Source: JAGVPT01 sp964439265
GTDB lineage: Bacteria > Bacteroidota > Ignavibacteria > UBA10030 > UBA8401
DNA: 64,000 nucleotides
Assembly: GCA_964439265.1 (NCBI GenBank)
Contig: CAYTOA010000023.1
Location: forward strand, 1-64,000
Direction: 5' to 3'
The notes under the pieces were generated by a model. That model did no database searches, was not told the origin of the DNA, and saw nothing but the letters and a program-made list of their open reading frames with translations. The position numbers and the translations under genes are program-made. Positions 26,550 through 35,136 of the stretch are shown here, in pieces. The first letter of the stretch is position 1. Every line of letters starts with the position of its first letter.

Positions 26550-29408
26550 ATGACGTCCCCCGAAATCAGACAATCGTTCCTCGACTTCTTCGCTTCGAAA
26601 CAGCACCGCATCATACCGAGCGCGCCGGTAATACCCCACGGCGACCCGACTCTCCTCTTCACAAATGCGGGAATGAATCAATTCAAGGAAGTTTTCCTCG
26701 GAACGGGCAAGCGTGATTACACACGCGTCGCTGATACGCAGAAGTGTATTCGCGTGAGCGGGAAACACAACGACCTCGAAGAAGTCGGACGCGACACATA
26801 TCATCATACTTTTTTTGAAATGCTCGGCAACTGGTCGTTCGGGGATTATTACAAAAAAGAAGCGATTGCGTGGGCGTGGGAATTGCTGACCGGCGTATGG
26901 AAGCTTCCGAAAGAGCGCTTGTGGGCAACGGTCTATAAAACTGACGACGAAGCGTTTGAACTCTGGAAGACGGTTACCGACATTAACCCGTCGCATATTC
27001 TCAGGTTCGGCGAGAAGGATAATTTCTGGGAGATGGGCGAGACCGGTCCCTGCGGCCCCTGCTCAGAGATCCACATGGACCTGACGCCCGAAGGAAATGC
27101 AACTGCGTCTCTGGCGAATGCAGGCTCTCCGCAAATGATCGAGATCTGGAATCTTGTCTTCATCCAAAGCAATCGTACCGCAAAGGGAGATCTCGAAAAC
27201 CTTCCGATGAAACACGTCGACACAGGCATGGGATTCGAGCGTGTCTGCGCGGTGATGGAAGCGATGAAAAGCGATTTCAAGCGTCCCTCATCGAATTACG
27301 ATTCGGATGTTTTTACTCCCATCATAAAGAACATTTCCGAAATATCGGGGAAGGCCTACGGCCAGGATGGTGAAGCCGACATAGCGATGCGGGTGATCGC
27401 AGACCATATTCGCGCACTCACTTTCGCGATTGCCGACGGGGCCATCCCTTCAAATGAAGGGCGCGGATACGTCTTGCGAAGAATTCTCCGGCGCGCCGCA
27501 CGCTTCGGACGTAATCTCGGATTGCATGAGCCGTTCATGTTCAAGCTGGTCGACACACTCGTGCAAACCATGTCGCATGTTTTCCCGGAGATTAAAGAGC
27601 AGCGGGAACATATTAAGCGGGTAATCAAGGCCGAAGAGGAGGGGTTTAATCAGACGCTTGACAGGGGTTTGGAGATCTTTGAGGAGGCGGTGAACAAAGT
27701 TAAAAGTTTAAACTTAAAAGTTATAAGCGGGGAAGATGCGTTCAAGCTCTACGATACGTTCGGATTTCCGCAGGATCTTACGGTGCTGCTCGCTAACGAA
27801 AAAGGCATGAAAGTCGACGAGAATAGGTTCCAGGCTCTCATGGAGGAGCAGCGAAAACGTTCGCGGAGTGTTGGTCGAGCAACAATGAGCGATGTTGCCG
27901 GCGCATCTGAGGAATTATCACAAAAGATCCTGAATGCCAAATTTGATTACGATTCTTTCGAAGTTGAGTTAGATGATGTAAGCGAGCTTTGGATCAATCG
28001 TATTCGGTCCGGTGATAAACCGGAATCCGATTATTTTCTGCTTAATAAGCCTACAACTCCATTCTATGCTGAGTCCGGTGGGCAAGTAGGAGATACGGGG
28101 AGAGTTCATGTCGGCAGCATGGTCGTAGATATTGTCGATACACGAAAAGAATCCAATTTTATTGCTCATTACGTAAAGGATTTCAAAACATTAACAAGCA
28201 TTTATGAGGGTCTATCGGCAGCGGGAAGCGCAAAAATGGAAGTCGACCAAACCCGCCGCCATTCCATCATGCGAAATCATACGGCGACGCATTTGGTTCA
28301 TGCCACGTTACGAAAAGTCCTCGGCACGCACGTCCATCAGGCCGGCTCGCTCGTGACGCCCCAGCATTTACGATTCGACTTTGCTCATTTTTCGAAAGTC
28401 AGCGAGCAGGAATTTGCAGAAATTGAAAACATTGTTAACGAGAAGATTGAAGAGAACATTCAGCTTCAGCATTGGCGCAACATCCCTTTTGAGGAAGCGC
28501 AAAAAATGGGGGCGTTGATGTTCTTCGGCGATAAATACGGCGACAAAGTAAACGTCGTCCAATTCGGCGATTTCAGCAAGGAATTTTGCGGCGGAACGCA
28601 CGTGAAGAATACCGGGGACATCGGCTATTTCAAGATCAGGTCGGAATCGAGTAGTGCGAGCGGCGTGCGGCGCATCGAAGCAATCACGCACGAGTACGCA
28701 GTTGAATTTCTAAGAAACGAAAACAAGACCTACAAAGAACTAGTAGAACGCGGGTACCAGCTTATCGATGAAATTCAATCGATTCAAAAAGATATCGTTC
28801 GGTTGAACGACGGTTCTTCTCCGTTGTCAAAAGAAGACACCCTTAATCTTGATATCGAACTGCGGAAGCTGGAGCAGCTCCCCGAAATACCGAAGGCGAT
28901 CGTGGCCCGAAATCTATCGCAGAACTTTACCGAGCTGCAGCAGCGGTTTCGGAAACTGGAAGATTATACAGGCATGCTGGCAGAAAAGAAGAAATCATTC
29001 GAGAAAGAACTTGCAAAATACAACCTGAGATCGGCATCATCGGATATCGATGCACTCATTGAGAAAGCGGCTTCGGTCAACGGATTTAAACTTGTCACGT
29101 CGACCGTTGCCGCGCCAGATATGGAAACGTTGAAATCCATCGGCGATACGCTTCGTTCAAAAATCGGCAGCGGCGTCGGACTGCTGGCATCGATTATTGA
29201 CGACAAAGTCGCGCTCGTCTGCGTGGTAACCGACGATCTCATAAAAACCAAGAATCTTCAGGCCGGGAAGATTGTCGGCGCGGTCGCAAAGATACTCGGC
29301 GGAGGCGGCGGAGGGAAACCGCATCTCGCAACTGCCGGGGGCAAGGATGTGGCGAAACTTGATGAAGCGTTGAGAAGCGTGGCGGCGGTGATTGGGGGAA
29401 TGATGTAA
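26550..29408 (+). CDS. alaS: alanyl-tRNA synthetase
   Basis: Charges tRNA-Ala. The protein is 952 residues. The class II catalytic core (about 1-360) has motif 2 around HNDLEEVGRDTYHHTFFEMLGNW. The editing domain has HTATHLVHATL and FCGGTHVKNTGDIG, giving the HxxxH and CxxxH zinc/editing residues. The C-Ala domain ends GGGGGGKPHLATAGG…. The gene is complete and its TAA abuts the gap at 29409. In the linker near residues 380-395 a repeat-like DNA tract (27694-27726, with the palindrome AAGTTTAAACTT at 27704-27715) encodes KVKSLNLKVI. Confidence 0.97.
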   Translation: MTSPEIRQSFLDFFASKQHRIIPSAPVIPHGDPTLLFTNAGMNQFKEVFLGTGKRDYTRVADTQKCIRVSGKHNDLEEVGRDTYHHTFFEMLGNWSFGDYYKKEAIAWAWELLTGVWKLPKERLWATVYKTDDEAFELWKTVTDINPSHILRFGEKDNFWEMGETGPCGPCSEIHMDLTPEGNATASLANAGSPQMIEIWNLVFIQSNRTAKGDLENLPMKHVDTGMGFERVCAVMEAMKSDFKRPSSNYDSDVFTPIIKNISEISGKAYGQDGEADIAMRVIADHIRALTFAIADGAIPSNEGRGYVLRRILRRAARFGRNLGLHEPFMFKLVDTLVQTMSHVFPEIKEQREHIKRVIKAEEEGFNQTLDRGLEIFEEAVNKVKSLNLKVISGEDAFKLYDTFGFPQDLTVLLANEKGMKVDENRFQALMEEQRKRSRSVGRATMSDVAGASEELSQKILNAKFDYDSFEVELDDVSELWINRIRSGDKPESDYFLLNKPTTPFYAESGGQVGDTGRVHVGSMVVDIVDTRKESNFIAHYVKDFKTLTSIYEGLSAAGSAKMEVDQTRRHSIMRNHTATHLVHATLRKVLGTHVHQAGSLVTPQHLRFDFAHFSKVSEQEFAEIENIVNEKIEENIQLQHWRNIPFEEAQKMGALMFFGDKYGDKVNVVQFGDFSKEFCGGTHVKNTGDIGYFKIRSESSSASGVRRIEAITHEYAVEFLRNENKTYKELVERGYQLIDEIQSIQKDIVRLNDGSSPLSKEDTLNLDIELRKLEQLPEIPKAIVARNLSQNFTELQQRFRKLEDYTGMLAEKKKSFEKELAKYNLRSASSDIDALIEKAASVNGFKLVTSTVAAPDMETLKSIGDTLRSKIGSGVGLLASIIDDKVALVCVVTDDLIKTKNLQAGKIVGAVAKILGGGGGGKPHLATAGGKDVAKLDEALRSVAAVIGGMM

Positions 29409-29508
29409 NNNNNNNNNNNNNNNNNNNNNNNNNNNNNNNNNNNNNNNNNNNNNNNNNNNNNNNNNNNNNNNNNNNNNNNNNNNNNNNNNNNNNNNNNNNN
29501 NNNNNNNN
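29409..29508. other. true assembly gap (100 N)
   Basis: Unlike the other two N-runs, the flanks are not duplicated. The gap removes the beginning of the following GGGPS gene, so real sequence is missing here; its true size is unknown. Confidence 0.9.
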
Positions 29509-30195
29509 GTCCTGATCGACCCTGATAAAGTCGATGGTCGCACGTTTCCGAAATTTATTGAACAGGCTGAAGTCGCCGGCGTGGACGGATTTCTCGTTGG
29601 GGGAAGCCTGGTGCTTGCCGACACGTTCGAAGAGTGCATCAAAACGATCAAGAACAACACCAGCGTGCCGGTTGTAATATTCCCGGGGAGCGTCCAGCAA
29701 ATTTCAAAAGAAGCTGACGCGATCTTGTATCTATCTTTACTCAGCGGACGCAACGCAGAACATATCATCGGGAGCCAGGTAACCGCGGCGCCGATCATCA
29801 AAAAAATGAACCTCGAGGCAATTTCCACTGCCTACATGCTCGTAGAATCGGGAAGGACCACCTCGGCGGAATTCATGAGCAACACCAAACCGCTTCCGCG
29901 CAACAAGCCGGACATTGCTGTTGCACACGCGCTCGCGGCGGAGTATATCGGATTCAAACTTCTCTACCTTGAAGCCGGCAGCGGCGCGGAGCAATCCGTG
30001 CCCGACGAGATGGTCGCAGCCGTTTCAAACTACTGCTCCGTTCCGCTGATCGTCGGCGGAGGGATCCGTACAGCAGAAGAAGCCCGCAAGAAGGTGAAGG
30101 CCGGTGCGAAGTTTGTCGTTACCGGAAATGTGTTGGAAAAGAATGGGTCGCAAGACCTTGTCAAAGAATTCGCCTCGGCAATCCACGTTCGCTGA
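29509..30195 (+). CDS. geranylgeranylglyceryl phosphate synthase family protein (GGGPS/PcrB-like), N-terminus lost in gap
   Basis: TIM-barrel enzyme that joins a polyprenyl chain to glycerol-1-phosphate, the first step of ether-lipid synthesis in archaea and present in some Bacteroidota. From the gap edge the frame reads VLIDPDKVDGRTFPKF, then GVDGFLVGGS, PVVIFPGSVQQIS, ISTAYMLVESGRTTSAEF, LYLEAGSGAEQSVP and VGGGIRTAEEARKKVKAGA, covering the whole phosphate-binding side. Roughly 20-25 N-terminal residues are missing. Chain-length preference (geranylgeranyl or heptaprenyl) cannot be read reliably. It is followed 35 bases later by gmhA. Confidence 0.88.
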   Translation, partial: VLIDPDKVDGRTFPKFIEQAEVAGVDGFLVGGSLVLADTFEECIKTIKNNTSVPVVIFPGSVQQISKEADAILYLSLLSGRNAEHIIGSQVTAAPIIKKMNLEAISTAYMLVESGRTTSAEFMSNTKPLPRNKPDIAVAHALAAEYIGFKLLYLEAGSGAEQSVPDEMVAAVSNYCSVPLIVGGGIRTAEEARKKVKAGAKFVVTGNVLEKNGSQDLVKEFASAIHVR

Positions 30196-30230
30196 AGTCA
30201 CTACAACAGGGAAATTCAGAAAGAAGTATT

Positions 30231-30836
30231 ATGGCCCATCGCCCGCTCACGCTCGTCTATCGTCAAAGCTTCATTCAGGATTCTCTGAAGGCCAGTGCTG
30301 AAACAAAATTGAAAATTGCGGAGCATTGCAACGCCGACATCTCTAAGGCGATCGACATCCTCGTCAATGCATTCAACAACAAGAAGAAGATTCTGCTCTG
30401 CGGCAACGGCGGGAGCGCTGCAGATGCCCAGCATCTCGCGACGGAATTCGTCATTCGTTTGGCGCCAGGCATTAAGCGCCCCGGCCTCCCGGCCATTGCT
30501 CTCACGACCGATTCATCGACGCTCACAGCGGGCTCGAATGATTTCGGCTACGATGCAGTCTTCGCACGCTCCGTCGAAGCGCTCGGCAATGAAGGAGACG
30601 TGCTTATCGGTATCACGACCAGCGGCAACTCTGCGAGCGTAAACAACGCATTCATCAAAGCACGCGAAAAGAAAATGCCGACCATCGGTTTTCTCGGCAA
30701 GGACGGAGGAGCGGCGAAAGGGTTGGTCGACCTCGCGATCGTCGTCCCTTCGAATGACACGCAGAGGATCCAGGAAGGGCATATCACGATCGGACATATT
30801 ATTTTTCAGGAAGTCGAACAAGAGATGTTTGGGTGA
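30231..30836 (+). CDS. gmhA: phosphoheptose isomerase (GmhA-like SIS domain protein)
   Basis: Isomerises sedoheptulose-7-phosphate to D-glycero-D-manno-heptose-7-phosphate for LPS core heptose. The 201-residue SIS protein has CGNGGSAADAQHLATEFVIR, LTTDSSTLTAGSNDFGYD, ITTSGNSASVNNAF and the C-terminal QEGHITIGHIIFQEVE with the conserved metal/substrate His. The FGYD and GH motifs favour GmhA over DiaA. Confidence 0.9.
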   Translation: MAHRPLTLVYRQSFIQDSLKASAETKLKIAEHCNADISKAIDILVNAFNNKKKILLCGNGGSAADAQHLATEFVIRLAPGIKRPGLPAIALTTDSSTLTAGSNDFGYDAVFARSVEALGNEGDVLIGITTSGNSASVNNAFIKAREKKMPTIGFLGKDGGAAKGLVDLAIVVPSNDTQRIQEGHITIGHIIFQEVEQEMFG

Positions 30837-31002
30837 CAAAAGATTTGCTCACGCAAATCCCGAAGGGATGGCTTCGCCAGGCGCAAGGCGCAAAGTGTTT
30901 TTTTGAAACAAGTCTGGAAATTGCGTTTTGGCGAGAAAGATGTTTTCATCTGTCTCAGGCAATATTTTTTTCAATCAGCATTACTTTAATAGGATGGTCG
31001 AG

Positions 31003-31353
31003 ATGAAAGGTTTTCCAGGAATGGGAGGAAACATGCAGGGAATGCTCAAGCAGGTGCAGAAGATGCAGGAAAAAATGGCGCAGGTGCAGGCCGAACTTGA
31101 ACAAAGAACCATTACCGCCGAATCGGGAGGAGGGATGGTGAAGGTCACTGCAAACGGGAAGCAGCAAATTCTCAAGATCGCAGTCGAGAAAGAAGTCATC
31201 AATCCCCAGGAAAGCGACATGCTGGAGGATTTGATCGTCGCGGCGGTCAACAAAGCGCTTGAAGAATCGAATAAGCTCGCGCAATCCGAAATGGCGAAGG
31301 TGACCAACGGCATGCTGCCGAATATTCCGGGGCTTAATCTTCCGGGAATGTGA
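31003..31353 (+). CDS. ebfC: nucleoid-associated protein YbaB/EbfC
   Basis: Small DNA-binding dimer that is usually encoded just before recR. The protein is 116 residues. A Met/Gly-rich start MKGFPGMGGNMQGMLKQVQK leads into a coiled coil, then the GGGMVKVTANGKQQILKI sheet and LEDLIVAAVNKALEESNKL. I chose the ATG at 31003, which matches family N-termini; ATG 30994 adds three residues. Its stop overlaps the recR start (TGATG). The 166 bases upstream, to gmhA, contain GC-rich stretches but no clear terminator. Confidence 0.9.
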   Translation: MKGFPGMGGNMQGMLKQVQKMQEKMAQVQAELEQRTITAESGGGMVKVTANGKQQILKIAVEKEVINPQESDMLEDLIVAAVNKALEESNKLAQSEMAKVTNGMLPNIPGLNLPGM

Positions 31354-31949
31354 TGCGATACACTTCGGAATCGGTCGAACAACTTGTTGAAGAATTCGCC
31401 CAACTGCCGGGCATCGGAAAGAAAACGGCACTGCGGCTGGCGTTGTACATTCTAAAAATGCCGCGTGAAAAAGTCGGGGGGTTTGCCCAGGCGCTGATCA
31501 ACATGAAAGAGAAAGTCCGGTATTGCTCTGTCTGCAGCAACATTACCGAAAGCGATCCGTGCAACGTGTGTTCAAGCCCGAAACGGAACCGGCGGGTCAT
31601 CTGCGTCGTCGAGGAACCTAACGACGTTATGGCGATCGAAAAAACAAACGAGTTTCACGGCTTATACCATGTACTCGGAGGTGCATTGTCGCCGCTCGAT
31701 AATGTCGGCCCGGAGGACTTGAAGGTTAAAGAACTCTTGGCGCGCATCACCGATGATATCGAAGAGATCATCCTCGCGATGAACCCGAATGTTGAAGGGG
31801 AAACAACGACCGTCTATTTATCCCGTCTCCTCAAGCCGTTGAAAGTACATGTAACGCGCATTGCACGCGGCCTCCCAATAGGAGGAGATCTGGAATTCGC
31901 AGACGAAGCTACGTTGTCGCGTGCACTGGAGGGACGAATTGCGCTCTAG
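31353..31949 (+). CDS. recR: recombination mediator protein RecR
   Basis: Works with RecF/RecO to load RecA on gapped DNA. The protein is 198 residues: helix-hairpin-helix (LPGIGKKTALRLALYIL), a four-cysteine zinc finger (CSVCSNITESDPCNVC), then the Toprim domain (ICVVEEPNDVMAIE, YHVLGGALSPLDNVGPEDL). The start is the ATG in TGATG shared with ebfC; a GTG three bases earlier is an alternative. Confidence 0.96.
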   Translation: MRYTSESVEQLVEEFAQLPGIGKKTALRLALYILKMPREKVGGFAQALINMKEKVRYCSVCSNITESDPCNVCSSPKRNRRVICVVEEPNDVMAIEKTNEFHGLYHVLGGALSPLDNVGPEDLKVKELLARITDDIEEIILAMNPNVEGETTTVYLSRLLKPLKVHVTRIARGLPIGGDLEFADEATLSRALEGRIAL

Positions 31950-32526
31950 ACTTATCATTCCGGCGTGTGTGCTGCTTGCTGTGACGGCAGGCTCGTGCGA
32001 CCTGCTGAAACCACGGCCATCCCAGCCGCCCAATTCGGGAAACACAGCTAATCCGCCGGCAACATTGCCGCAAGTGCTCATCAACAACCTGCAATCTTGT
32101 TTTGCGAATAAGAACGTCAACGATTACGAGAAAATTTTTGCGGATGCCGGATCTGTTGGAAAACCGTACGTCTTTGCTCCGACACAAGCGGCTGCAGGAA
32201 ATTACGCTGCAATCTTTTCACAATGGACAATAGAATCAGAGCGGATTTATTTCAATAAAGTGATGACAAGCGTCGGCCCTTCGTTCATTCCGGTAGTTTC
32301 GTTTGCAAACGACGCGTACACGACCTTCGGGGCTAATGATTCATCACTGTATACCGCCGACTACAGCGTCTTCCTTGCACCGACCACGTATTCCGGACAC
32401 ACTCGTATACTAATGCTGCCGAATAAGAATAACGGAACATGGGTTGTGTCACGCTGGGAAGACTACCAATCAGCAAGTAGCTCAGCGTTGACTTGGAGTG
32501 ATTTGAAAGGACAATTCAGCCAATGA
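31939..32526 (+). CDS. small lipoprotein, unknown function, TTG start overlapping recR
   Basis: Predicted 195-residue outer-membrane or periplasmic lipoprotein: MRSRLIIPACVLLAVTAGSC is a good lipoprotein signal ending in the lipobox TAGSC. The remainder, with VFAPTQAAAGNYAAIFSQW and a C-terminal WVVSRWEDY, resembles NTF2/SnoaL-like folds. GGAGGG (31928-31933) lies five bases before the TTG at 31939, so this start is preferred although it overlaps recR by 11 bases. It is coupled to the next gene by an ATGA overlap, and both end in a similar W-x-x-SRW segment, so they are probably paralogues. Confidence 0.7.
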   Translation: MRSRLIIPACVLLAVTAGSCDLLKPRPSQPPNSGNTANPPATLPQVLINNLQSCFANKNVNDYEKIFADAGSVGKPYVFAPTQAAAGNYAAIFSQWTIESERIYFNKVMTSVGPSFIPVVSFANDAYTTFGANDSSLYTADYSVFLAPTTYSGHTRILMLPNKNNGTWVVSRWEDYQSASSSALTWSDLKGQFSQ

Positions 32527-33035
32527 AGCCGGCGGCTATAATGATTGCCTTTGCAACGGCGATGATGGGCTGCATTAATCCATTCGCGCCAGCGCTCGAC
32601 ACTTCAAGTCAAACGAACGGCTCGGTTCTCGGAGATCAGAAGACGATCGACGGTGTGTTCCAGAATTTCAAACAAGCGTACTTGTTCAAAGACACGACAA
32701 TTTATGGACAACTGCTCTCCCCCGATTTTGTTTTTGTCTACCTCGATTACGACATCGGCGCTGATGTTTCCTGGGGCCGCGACGACGACATGCGCACGAC
32801 GAACGGACTTTTCCAGAATGCGCAGAGCCTCGACCTTGTGTGGAACGGCAGCATCCCAGTTGAAGGCGATACAGTAGATGTGACGGTCAATGTTACGAGG
32901 AATTTTAATCTGACCGTCACCTTCAGTCCTACGGACATCGTCAGCATCGATGGATATGCAAGTCTGACGCTCGAACGAACGAGCGTAAACGACAAATGGA
33001 GAATTTCTCGGTGGAATGACGAGTCGAATTTTTAA
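32523..33035 (+). CDS. small lipoprotein, unknown function, paralogue of its upstream neighbour
   Basis: A 170-residue predicted lipoprotein: MKPAAIMIAFATAMMGC ends in a lipobox. It continues with an NTF2-like pattern (TIDGVFQNFKQAYLFKDTTIYGQLLSPDFVFVY) and ends KWRISRWNDE, much like the preceding protein. The ATG overlaps the previous stop (ATGA). No specific function is recognisable. Confidence 0.68.
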   Translation: MKPAAIMIAFATAMMGCINPFAPALDTSSQTNGSVLGDQKTIDGVFQNFKQAYLFKDTTIYGQLLSPDFVFVYLDYDIGADVSWGRDDDMRTTNGLFQNAQSLDLVWNGSIPVEGDTVDVTVNVTRNFNLTVTFSPTDIVSIDGYASLTLERTSVNDKWRISRWNDESNF

Positions 33036-33056
33036 CGAGGGAGTTAGCTCTTACGC

Positions 33057-33097
33057 TTTTAATTCATAATTCTTAATTCATAATTCTTAATTATCTT
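33057..33097. repeat. AT-rich microrepeat tract (AATTCATAATTCTT units)
   Basis: Two near-identical copies of TTAATTCATAATTCT in tandem followed by TAATTATC, between the second lipoprotein gene and pheA. It is the same sequence class as the inverted repeats at 22085 and 22629. It ends just before the pheA start and leaves no room for a normal ribosome binding site. Confidence 0.55.
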
Positions 33098-33100
33098 TCC

Positions 33101-33943
33101 TTGCCATCTCATCCAAAAATATCCTATCAGGGCGAACCCGGCGCGTTCAGCGAGCAGGCAGCAAAAGCCTATTTCGGGAGATCCTGCGAGGTTGCCGCAC
33201 GGCAAACATTCAACGAGATATTTGAAGATGTCGAACGGGGTCGCTCGGCGTTCGCGATCGTGCCCATTGAAAATTCGCTTCACGGGAGCGTACACCAGAA
33301 TTTCGATTTGCTATGGAAACATCGCGTTCACATCGTTGGAGAGATTAAACTCCGCATCAAGATGAATTTGCTCGCCCTCCCCGGTGTGAGGATCAAGGAC
33401 CTTCGTGCGGTCTATTCTCATCCGCAAGCGCTGGGGCAATGCGAGAAATTTCTGCGCAAATTGAAGAACGTGTCGGTCAACCCCTTCTACGACACTGCAG
33501 GGGCGGCAAAAATGATCGCCCTGGAACGCCGCCGGGACGCCGCTGCCATCGCAAGCCTGCAGGCTGCGACGGACTACGGTTTAAAGGTCCTGCGGCCGGG
33601 CATTGAAAGCGATCACAGAAATTTTACCCGTTTCCTGGTCATCGCAAGAAAACAGATCAGGCCGAAAAGGAATGCAAAAACGTCGCTGATCTTCTCGACA
33701 AAGAACATCCCTGGGGCCCTGTTCAAATGCCTCTCCGTCTTCGCACTTCGGAACATCAATCTTCTGAAGATAGAATCGCGGCCCATCGTCGGTGCCCCAT
33801 GGGAATATTTGTTTTATCTGGACATCGAAGGGGATGCGCGGGAAAAGGAATGTATCAATGCGTTGAACCATTTGCAGGAACTGACAGCCTACTTCAAGAA
33901 TCTCGGATCGTACGAATCGGGAAATATTGTAACTCCCTGTTGA
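33101..33943 (+). CDS. pheA: prephenate dehydratase (monofunctional PheA)
   Basis: Makes phenylpyruvate from prephenate for phenylalanine synthesis. The 280-residue protein has ISYQGEPGAFSEQAA at the start, IVPIENSLHGSVHQN, SHPQALGQCEKFL and the catalytic TRF in HRNFTRFLVIA. A C-terminal ACT domain with GALFKCLSVFALRNINLLKI and ESRP, the phenylalanine-binding site for feedback inhibition, follows. No chorismate mutase domain is present. The best start is TTG at 33101, and no strong ribosome binding site is visible because the microrepeat tract lies upstream. Confidence 0.92.
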   Translation: MPSHPKISYQGEPGAFSEQAAKAYFGRSCEVAARQTFNEIFEDVERGRSAFAIVPIENSLHGSVHQNFDLLWKHRVHIVGEIKLRIKMNLLALPGVRIKDLRAVYSHPQALGQCEKFLRKLKNVSVNPFYDTAGAAKMIALERRRDAAAIASLQAATDYGLKVLRPGIESDHRNFTRFLVIARKQIRPKRNAKTSLIFSTKNIPGALFKCLSVFALRNINLLKIESRPIVGAPWEYLFYLDIEGDAREKECINALNHLQELTAYFKNLGSYESGNIVTPC

Positions 33944-33968
33944 AGATGTCGTCTACGGACACGAACCT

Positions 33969-34853
33969 ATGAATATCTTTTACATTCTCAAAGAAGGAAT
34001 TTCAGGCTTCAAACGCGCACGGCTTTCGATGGTCATCTCCATCTTTACTATCACCATCTCGCTTATCCTCCTCGGTCTCTTCACGATCGTTTTCCGCAAC
34101 ACCAACCAAATCGTTGAGTCACTCCGCGACCGGGTCGAAATGGAAGCATTCCTCGAAGAGCCCGTGACCGAAGAAACCTCTCCGATCGTCGAACGGAAAA
34201 TTCTCGCGATCCCAGGCGTAAACCAGGTGAAATATATTTCAAAGGATCAGGCTGCAAAGATATTTAAGGAGCAGTACGGCGAGGACATTCACAACATTCT
34301 CGACTTTAACCCTCTCCCTCCTTCGTTCAAGATCTACCTCGAGAAAGAATACAAAAATACCGACAGCGCGAAAGTAGTTTACGCAAAACTCAAACTTGTC
34401 CCGGGCGTCGATGATATTATTTACAGGAAGACGCTCCTCGAGCTACTGGACAGGCGCGCGCAGCTCTTTGCCGTCGCGAGCCTTGCTGCGGGTGTCGCCC
34501 TGCTCGTTACGGCGATCTTCCTCGTCTCTAACACCATTCGCCTTGCCATCTATGCAAAGAGAAAGATCATCACGACGATGAAGCTCGTCGGCGCCACCCG
34601 CATGTTCATCCGCCTTCCGTTTGTTGTCGAAGGAATCATCCAGGGAGTCCTGGGTGGATTGTTCTCTTCGGGCGTCATCTATTTCGTCGTCGAGTATGCG
34701 TCTAGGATATTCGGCGGAGACATGGCGGCGATCGTTTATGTTGATCCGGCATTTTACCTCATCATTCTCACCGCGGGGACGCTCTTGGGGCTTCTCGGAA
34801 GCGTCATTTCTGTGAGAAAGTTCATAAGCGAAAGCGTTGCGCTGACGAATTAA
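33969..34853 (+). CDS. ftsX: cell-division ABC transporter permease FtsX
   Basis: Membrane partner of FtsE that relays divisome state to periplasmic murein hydrolases. The 294-residue protein has one N-terminal helix (about 20-45), a periplasmic domain (about 50-165, with VEMEAFLEEPVTEE) and three C-terminal helices (from VASLAAGVALLVTAIFLVSNTIRL) with the coupling segment IITTMKLVGATRMFIRLPFVVEG. ftsE is not in the window. It starts 25 bases after pheA. Confidence 0.92.
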   Translation: MNIFYILKEGISGFKRARLSMVISIFTITISLILLGLFTIVFRNTNQIVESLRDRVEMEAFLEEPVTEETSPIVERKILAIPGVNQVKYISKDQAAKIFKEQYGEDIHNILDFNPLPPSFKIYLEKEYKNTDSAKVVYAKLKLVPGVDDIIYRKTLLELLDRRAQLFAVASLAAGVALLVTAIFLVSNTIRLAIYAKRKIITTMKLVGATRMFIRLPFVVEGIIQGVLGGLFSSGVIYFVVEYASRIFGGDMAAIVYVDPAFYLIILTAGTLLGLLGSVISVRKFISESVALTN

Positions 34854-35136
34854 TGAAGCATCGCGCTTGTCAATAGTTTCAATCCTTAACTCGACCGGAG
34901 GTCCAGGGTTCGGCCAGCTGTCGGAAACCTCACTCGAAAAATCGAGCCATCACAGGTCGTTTGGCGGCAGGTGAGCAGGTTTCGCATCGCTGGTAATCAA
35001 AAGTTGAGATTTAAAAAATTGTTTCATACATTACCAGCGTTTTCACAGCCTGTAGCGCGGTATAGATTTTCATGACACACCAGCGAATGCCGTCACAACT
35101 ATTCATTCTGCCGCTTCAAGAAGGAGTTTAATTCTC
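34854..35136. other. 283-base leader region of the sdh operon
   Basis: No gene is seen. A possible weak hairpin TCGA…TCGA lies near 34930-34950. AAGAAGGAG just before 35137 is a strong ribosome binding site for sdhC. The operon promoter should lie here, but I cannot assign boxes with confidence. Confidence 0.4.

Noticed and set aside
34854..35136. Possible tRNA-like or small RNA gene (GGGTTCGGCC stretch) before sdhC
   Set aside because: No cloverleaf can be formed around it; treated as operon leader.
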